Assembly (NCBI RefSeq): GCF_023074075.1
Contig: NZ_JADPKT010000055.1
Location: 1 to 64,000 of the forward strand
Source: Bradyrhizobium sp. 138
GTDB lineage: Bacteria; Pseudomonadota; Alphaproteobacteria; Rhizobiales; Xanthobacteraceae
Length of the DNA stretch: 64,000 nt
Direction: 5' to 3'
The notes under the pieces are model-generated. The model did no database searches and had not been told where the DNA came from. It worked only from the letters and a program-made list of their open reading frames with translations. Position 1 is the first letter of the stretch; each line of letters opens with the position of its first letter. The translations under genes and the position numbers were made by a program. Positions 59,227 through 64,000 of the stretch are shown in pieces.

Positions 59227-60506
59227 GGAGCGGTCTTCTCCTGGGCAGTTTCGCGGCGCTGGAACAGATCGTGGAACACCGGAAAGATCTCGCTGCGCTC
59301 GCTGACCTTGCGCATCGAGAGCGGTGCGCCGCTGTTACGCAAGCGCTCATAGAGGGTCCAGAGCGAGGAATCGGAGAGATCGAAGGCGCTGCCGCCTGAT
59401 TCCCCGACCTCGAGATAGGCGAAGAACTGGCAGACCGGCAGGATCTTGTCGGTCAGCAGCAGGCCGGTGAGCTCGCCGTCGGAATAGGAATTGTCACCGT
59501 CCGAGGCTTGCGCGGCATAGATGTTCCAGTCCGCCGGGTTGAAGCGCTCGCGCACGATCTCGTGCATCGCCTGCAGCGCGCTGGAGACCAGCGTGCCGCC
59601 CGAGGCCGGGCCGTAGAAGAAGGTCTGCTCGTCCACCTCCTCGGCGCGGTCGGTGTGGCGGATGAAGACAATCTCGACATGCTTGTAGCGGCGCTTCAGG
59701 AACACGTAGAGCAGCATGTAGAAGCGCTTGGCGAGATCCTTCATGTGCTCGGACATCGAGCCCGAGACGTCCATCAGGCAGAACATCACCGCCTGCGCCA
59801 CCGGCCGCGGCACCGTCTCGAAGCGGCGGTAGCGGATGTCGAGCGGGTCGATGAACGGAACGCGCTTGGTCTTCGCCTTCAGCTTTTCGAGCTGGGCAAG
59901 CAGCTCCTCGCGCTCGTCCTCATCCGTGCATGCGGCGATCGCGGCTTCCAGCTCCTCGATCTCCTCCTTGCGGGGACGCTTGAGCGCAATGCGGCGGGCC
60001 AGTGCCAGCTTTACCGTCCGGCTCACAGAGATATTGGCGGGCGAGCCCGAGGTGGTGTAGCCGGCGCGCTGGATGCCCTCGCTCTCGGTCTGCGCGATCT
60101 TGCGCTTGGCAAGATCCGGCAGTTCGAGATCGTCGAGGAAGAGGTCGACGAACTCGTCACGGCTGAGCACGAAGCGGAACGCGTCCTCGCTGTCGCCTTC
60201 GCCGGGGCCGGAATCCTTGGCACTGCCCTGGCCGGAGCGCTGGAGATAGTCGCCCTCGATGAACTTCTTGTTGCCGGGCAGCACCATGTCGCGCGTTCCG
60301 CCTTCGCGGCGGAAGCGCGGCTCGTGCATGCCGTCGAGAGGAATCGTGACTTCGCCCCCCTCCAGGACGTCCTTGATGTCGCGTTCCTGCGAGGTCTTCT
60401 TGACGGCGCCCTGCACCAGGGACTTGGCCCGACGCAAGAACCGCTGCCGGTTCTCAAGACTCTTGCCGCCTGGATTCAGGCGCCTGTCAATAATGTGAAT
60501 GGGCAC
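59223..60506 (-). CDS. yeaH: YeaH/YhbH family (DUF444) protein
   Basis: A 427-residue protein with an N-terminal segment RRLNPGGKSLENRQRFLRRA typical of the family, and a von Willebrand A-like domain. The MIDAS-type DxSxS lies at Asp246-Ser248-Ser250 in FCLMDVSGSMSEHMKD. It is the middle gene of the prkA operon and is expected to act with the kinase in stress survival. It starts 36 bases after the prkA stop and overlaps spoVR by four. Confidence 0.92.
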   Translation of the reverse strand: MPIHIIDRRLNPGGKSLENRQRFLRRAKSLVQGAVKKTSQERDIKDVLEGGEVTIPLDGMHEPRFRREGGTRDMVLPGNKKFIEGDYLQRSGQGSAKDSGPGEGDSEDAFRFVLSRDEFVDLFLDDLELPDLAKRKIAQTESEGIQRAGYTTSGSPANISVSRTVKLALARRIALKRPRKEEIEELEAAIAACTDEDEREELLAQLEKLKAKTKRVPFIDPLDIRYRRFETVPRPVAQAVMFCLMDVSGSMSEHMKDLAKRFYMLLYVFLKRRYKHVEIVFIRHTDRAEEVDEQTFFYGPASGGTLVSSALQAMHEIVRERFNPADWNIYAAQASDGDNSYSDGELTGLLLTDKILPVCQFFAYLEVGESGGSAFDLSDSSLWTLYERLRNSGAPLSMRKVSERSEIFPVFHDLFQRRETAQEKTAP

Positions 60507-60541
60507 TTTACCATTCGCCTCCCATCCGCCTCACATCTGCC

Positions 60542-62485
60542 TCAACCGGCCTGCTTCACGCGCATGTACCATTCGACGAGCCGACGAACCTGGCGCTCGG
60601 TGTAGCCGCGCTCCACCATGCGTGCGACGAACTCGCCATGCTTCTTCTCCGTCTCGCCGTCCTTCTTCGACCCGAAGGAGATGACCGGAAGCAGGTCCTC
60701 GACCTGGGAGAATATCCTCTTTTCGATCACGTCGCGAATCTTCTCGTAGGAGGTCCAGGTCGGATTCTTGCCGCCGTTCTGGGCCCGCGACCGTAACGAG
60801 AATTTGACAACCTCGTTGCGGAAGTCCTTGGGGTTGGCGATGCCCGCCGGCTTCTCGATTTTCGTCAGCTCCTGGTTCAAAAGCTCGCGATCGAGCAGCT
60901 GGCCGGTGTCGGGATCCTTGAAGTCCTGGTCCTCGATCCAGGCGTCGGCATAGTCGACGTAGCGGTCGAACAGGTTCTGGCCGTAATCCGAGTAGGATTC
61001 CAGATAGGCCTTCTGGATCTCGTTGCCGATGAACTCGGCATAGCGCGGCGCGAGATCCGCCTTGATGAATTCGAGATAGCGCTTCTCGACTTCCTCCGGC
61101 AGCTGCTCGCGGCGGATCGACTGCTCCAGCGCGTACATCAGATGCACGGCGTCGGCGGCGACCTCCTGCGGGTCGTGGTTGAAGGTCGCGGCCAGGATCT
61201 TGAACGCGAAGCGGGTCGAGACGCCGTCCATACCCTCGTCGACGCCGGCGGCGTCGCGATATTCCTGGACGCTGCGCGCCTTCGGATCGGATTCCTTCAG
61301 GCTCTCGCCGTCGTAGACCCGCATCTTGCCGAACAGGGTGGAGTTCTCGTGCTTGCGCAGGCGCGACATCACCGAGAACCGCGCCAGCGTCTCCAGCGTC
61401 GAAGGCGCGCATGGCGCCGATGCGAGCTCGGAGCCCTGGATCAGCTTCTCGTAGATCTTCTGCTCTTCGGTGACCCGCAGGCAGTAGGGCACCTTGATCA
61501 CGCAGATGCGGTCGATGAAGGCTTCGTTGTTCTTGTTCGCCTTGAAACTCGCCCATTCGGCTTCGTTGGAGTGCGCGAGGATCACGCCGGTGAACGGGAT
61601 CGCGCCGATGTTCTCGGTGCCGATGTAGTTGCCTTCCTGCGTCGCGGTCAGCAGCGGGTGCAGCATCTTGATCGGCGCCTTGAACATCTCGACGAATTCA
61701 AGGATGCCCTGGTTGGCGCGGTTGAGGCCGCCGGAATAGCTGTAGGCGTCGGGATCGTTCTGCGCGTAGGTCTCGAGCTTGCGGATGTCGACCTTACCGA
61801 CCAGCGACGAGATGTCCTGGTTGTTCTCGTCACCCGGCTCGGTCTTGGAGACCGCGATCTGGCGCAGCCGCGACGGCTGGATCTTGGCGACGCGGAATTG
61901 CGAGATATCGCCGCCGAAGGCTTCCAGTCGCTTGTAGCACCACGGGCTCATCAGGCCGGTGAGACGCCGGCGCGGAATGCCGTACTTCTCCTCCAGCATC
62001 GGCCCGAGGTTGTCCGGATCGAACAGGCTGAGCGGGCTTTCGAACACGGGCGAGAGTTCATCGCCGGCCTTGAGCACGTAGATCGGCTGCACTTCCATCA
62101 GCGACTTGAGCCGCTCGGCGAGCGAGGATTTGCCGCCGCCGACCGGGCCGAGCAGATAGAGGATCTGCTTGCGCTCTTCGAGACCTTGCGCGGCGTGGCG
62201 GAAGAAACCGACGATGCGCTCGATGGTTTCTTCCATGCCGTAGAAGCCCGCGAAGGCCGGATAGGTGCGGATCGTGCGGTTCAAAAAAATACGGCCAAGG
62301 CGTGGGTCCTTGGCCGTGTCAATCGTCTGGGGTTCGCCGATGGCAGCTAGCAGTCGTTCGGCCGCGTTCGCGTATTTCATGGGATCGCTTCGACACGATT
62401 CCAGATATTCCGCCATCGACATGTCGTGCTGGCTTCTCGCCTCGAACGACCGAGCGAAAGCGTTGAATAGAGAATCGTTGTACAT
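60542..62485 (-). CDS. prkA: PrkA-family serine protein kinase/AAA protein
   Basis: A 647-residue protein homologous to B. subtilis PrkA and E. coli YeaG. The Walker A motif LLGPVGGGKSSLAERLK is at about 111-127. The AAA module is followed by the C-terminal PrkA domain, which resembles cAMP-dependent kinases weakly. The N-terminus MSMAEYLESCRSDPMKYANA is conserved in the family. YeaG is induced by nitrogen starvation and other stresses. The ATG is preceded by GAGAGGG, and an EcfG-type promoter ends about 35 bases upstream. Confidence 0.93.
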   Translation of the reverse strand: MYNDSLFNAFARSFEARSQHDMSMAEYLESCRSDPMKYANAAERLLAAIGEPQTIDTAKDPRLGRIFLNRTIRTYPAFAGFYGMEETIERIVGFFRHAAQGLEERKQILYLLGPVGGGKSSLAERLKSLMEVQPIYVLKAGDELSPVFESPLSLFDPDNLGPMLEEKYGIPRRRLTGLMSPWCYKRLEAFGGDISQFRVAKIQPSRLRQIAVSKTEPGDENNQDISSLVGKVDIRKLETYAQNDPDAYSYSGGLNRANQGILEFVEMFKAPIKMLHPLLTATQEGNYIGTENIGAIPFTGVILAHSNEAEWASFKANKNNEAFIDRICVIKVPYCLRVTEEQKIYEKLIQGSELASAPCAPSTLETLARFSVMSRLRKHENSTLFGKMRVYDGESLKESDPKARSVQEYRDAAGVDEGMDGVSTRFAFKILAATFNHDPQEVAADAVHLMYALEQSIRREQLPEEVEKRYLEFIKADLAPRYAEFIGNEIQKAYLESYSDYGQNLFDRYVDYADAWIEDQDFKDPDTGQLLDRELLNQELTKIEKPAGIANPKDFRNEVVKFSLRSRAQNGGKNPTWTSYEKIRDVIEKRIFSQVEDLLPVISFGSKKDGETEKKHGEFVARMVERGYTERQVRRLVEWYMRVKQAG

Positions 62486-62518
62486 GATCCCTCTCCGCGT
62501 GAGTTCCGCTACAAGCTG

Positions 62519-62545
62519 AAACGAAAGCAGTTACCGGACCGTTCC
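62519..62545 (-). promoter_or_regulatory. EcfG-type general stress promoter of the prkA operon
   Basis: On the minus strand the -35 element GGAAC (62545-62541) is followed after exactly 17 bases by CGTTT (62523-62519). This is the alphaproteobacterial consensus for the EcfG/RpoE2 sigma factor, which drives the PhyR-controlled general stress response. The -10 element ends about 34 bases before the prkA ATG, so the leader would be about 27 bases long and would include the ribosome-binding site. Confidence 0.72.
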
Positions 62546-62783
62546 TCAGGCCGTTTCGAATCAGCGTGAGCACATGATCATCATTGGACACCCGGGTGCC
62601 GACACGACGCAACGCACAACGTAGGCAGTCGCTGAGTTACGAACAGGCACCTGCCCGTAATTTGTGCGAATCCCTGTCTATATTGGCTCATTTCCAGAAA
62701 TTGTCACTTGGTCGCAACATCCGGGCATTACCGGGGATGTGGTCCATCCGGCGCTGCAGCATAGCGATCGGCGAGCGGCGATC

Positions 62784-63428
62784 TTATGACGCTTGTACGG
62801 CGAAGCCTTGAACGCCACCTTGGGTGCCGCGTTCATCTTCCTGCTGCAATGCGGTGCGCGGACCGCCGACAGCATTGTGACAGTCGCGACAAGCGCGCAG
62901 CAATGTCTCAAAATCGGCCGCCAGGCCTTCCGACCGGATCACGATGCGATTGTTCTGCGTACGGCGGGCCAGATGGCGGATGCTGCAGAGCTGGCGCTGC
63001 AAGCCCGGCGTCGGCGTCAGCACGATCATCTTGTGGCCGCCGCGTTCTTCAGCCGAAATCTCCGCAATCGAATCCCACGGCAGAAATTCATTGCCGATGC
63101 GGAGATCGCGGATGCCGTAGGGCGTGACCACCACCACCGGTCCACGCTGGGTGGGGAGCATCCAGATCAGCCGGATCGTCATCACGGCGAACACCACGAC
63201 GCCGGCAAATCCGACCATCGTGTCGTATTCGCCAAGCCCATCCCACCAGTCAAAGGCGAGGCTCGCGCTGAGCAGGGTCATGGCAAAGCCCGCCGCGACC
63301 AGCGGTCGCAGCGAGGTCCTACATGGACCGATTTCGAGATCGTGGGATGCGTCGACGCACCCGGCCGGCGCGACTGGCGGTGGACTATTGGCGACGGCGA
63401 AGGCGACACCGTCATTTTGAGCGTGCAT
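62784..63428 (-). CDS. Two-helix membrane protein with PH-like C-terminal domain
   Basis: A 214-residue protein. The ATG at 63428, preceded by GGGGGAAA, is preferred over a start 12 codons earlier. Two membrane helices (about 43-60 and 70-91) are followed by a cytosolic part. VVVVTPYGIRDLRIGNEFLP and WDSIAEISAEERGGHKMIVL have the strand pattern of STM3941-like or bacterial PH domains. The C-terminus has a CRDCH motif that could bind metal. Function unknown. Confidence 0.72.
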   Translation of the reverse strand: MHAQNDGVAFAVANSPPPVAPAGCVDASHDLEIGPCRTSLRPLVAAGFAMTLLSASLAFDWWDGLGEYDTMVGFAGVVVFAVMTIRLIWMLPTQRGPVVVVTPYGIRDLRIGNEFLPWDSIAEISAEERGGHKMIVLTPTPGLQRQLCSIRHLARRTQNNRIVIRSEGLAADFETLLRACRDCHNAVGGPRTALQQEDERGTQGGVQGFAVQAS

Positions 63429-63750
63429 GCTTTCCCCCAGCATGGCCATTTGCGGCCCAGCCACGTGTCAGACGGATCGGAATCCACCGATGACACTCAA
63501 CGCAGCCACTGGTTGATAGCGAAGCGGCCAACGTTACGCAACTAGACTCGGCCGAACTTTCGGCCAACGACTTTTTACGCAACAACGGCTGCTGCCGCCC
63601 GGATCGCCATGATCGCGACGGAGTTACACTGGAGGGTACGACGCCTGTACCCTTGATTGGTTCCCTCCCGGGAGCATGTAAGTTAGAGGATAGCGCGTCA
63701 GGACCGGCGCGGAAACCCCTCGCCCGCAGGCTTGGAGATAAATAAGCATC
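63429..63750. other. Spacer before transaldolase, no gene seen
   Basis: These 322 bases lie between divergent genes. The only dyad noted is CTCCCGGGAG near 63665. Short frames in it have no support. The promoters of both neighbours must be here, but I cannot place them. Confidence 0.45.
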
Positions 63751-64000
63751 ATGAATCCCGTCAAAGAACTGGAAAAGCACGGACAGGCCGTCTGGCTGGA
63801 CTTCCTCGCCCGCGGCTTCATCGCCAAGGGCGACCTGAAGCGGCTGATCGACACCGACGGCGTCAAGGGCGTCACCTCCAATCCCTCGATCTTCGAGAAG
63901 GCGATCGGCAGCTCGGACGAATACGACGCCCCGATCGGCAAGGCGCTGAAGCGCGGCGACCGGACCGTGGCCGACCTGTTCGAGGCCGTCGCGATCGAGG
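63751..64000 (+). CDS. tal: Transaldolase, N-terminal part (cut by window end)
   Basis: Only 83 residues are visible; the gene continues past the window. The N-terminus MNPVKELEKHGQAVWLDFLA and the motif VTSNPSIFEKA (41-51) are diagnostic of the TalA-type transaldolases of the pentose phosphate pathway, which move dihydroxyacetone units between sugar phosphates. In Bradyrhizobium and relatives this form is often fused to glucose-6-phosphate isomerase; the part needed to test that lies beyond the edge. The Schiff-base Lys is also outside. GGAG lies 14 bases before the ATG. Confidence 0.9.
   Translation, partial: MNPVKELEKHGQAVWLDFLARGFIAKGDLKRLIDTDGVKGVTSNPSIFEKAIGSSDEYDAPIGKALKRGDRTVADLFEAVAIE

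Noticed and set aside
1..64000. tRNA, rRNA, CRISPR arrays, phage or transposase genes
   Set aside because: Looked for on both strands by motif reading; nothing convincing was found. A tRNA scan would settle short RNA genes.

Overview
The window is high-GC alphaproteobacterial chromosome, almost certainly Bradyrhizobium or a very close relative. The strongest pointer is the gene at 38500-39669. From memory it is close to full-length identical to the structurally studied D-tartrate dehydratase of Bradyrhizobium japonicum, and all its catalytic residues fall at the published positions. Dispersed palindromic intergenic repeats, a DUF6894 protein, several class III cyclase-domain proteins and a general-stress (EcfG-type) promoter fit the same group. 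I see no rRNA, tRNA, CRISPR array, prophage, insertion sequence or conjugation gene. The region reads as ordinary chromosome rich in catabolic and regulatory genes.

Layout. 1-670 holds repeats and no convincing gene. 670-9817 carries peripheral metabolism: a GMC oxidoreductase, an acetyltransferase, an SMP-30/gluconolactonase, an AraC regulator, an enolase-superfamily enzyme, small unknown proteins, a glutathione S-transferase and an intracellular PHB depolymerase. 9821-13195 is one very large signalling protein (SAM, class III cyclase, AAA ATPase, TPR-like). 13504-20071 includes a divergent NmrA-like/TetR pair with two clear operator copies, an FAD amine oxidase plus 2-hydroxyacid dehydrogenase operon, a response-regulator remnant and an AraC regulator. 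20260-27594 holds a cupin, a flavin monooxygenase, an unknown exported protein, an SDR enzyme, two exported hydrolases and an orphan solute-binding protein. 27827-36743 is mainly transport: an RND efflux adaptor and pump, a cation/proton antiporter with two universal-stress domains, and an MFS transporter divergent from an AraC regulator.

37022-42335 contains malonyl-CoA decarboxylase, tartrate dehydratase, a DUF3297 protein, glutathione peroxidase and an amidase. 42584-47683 is the PQQ biosynthesis operon pqqABCDE, continued by a proline-iminopeptidase-like hydrolase whose start lies inside the end of pqqE, and by a protein of unknown function. 47912-52580 is a three-gene, tightly overlapping 2-oxoacid oxidoreductase module: a GltD-like iron-sulfur flavoprotein followed by alpha and beta subunits. 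It is probably a 2-oxoglutarate:NAD(P) oxidoreductase.

52581-57557 has a DUF4399 protein, a cyclase-SUMF1 fusion, secreted proteins, and an ArsR-SRPBCC-membrane protein-DUF1801 cassette with duplicated operators. 57688-62485 is the prkA-yeaH-spoVR stress operon, preceded by a textbook EcfG promoter. The window ends inside a transaldolase gene.

Several starts were moved downstream of the longest open frame, to positions with a Shine-Dalgarno sequence, a signal peptide or a family-typical N-terminus. Function calls rest on motifs and remembered family sequences; no search was run.
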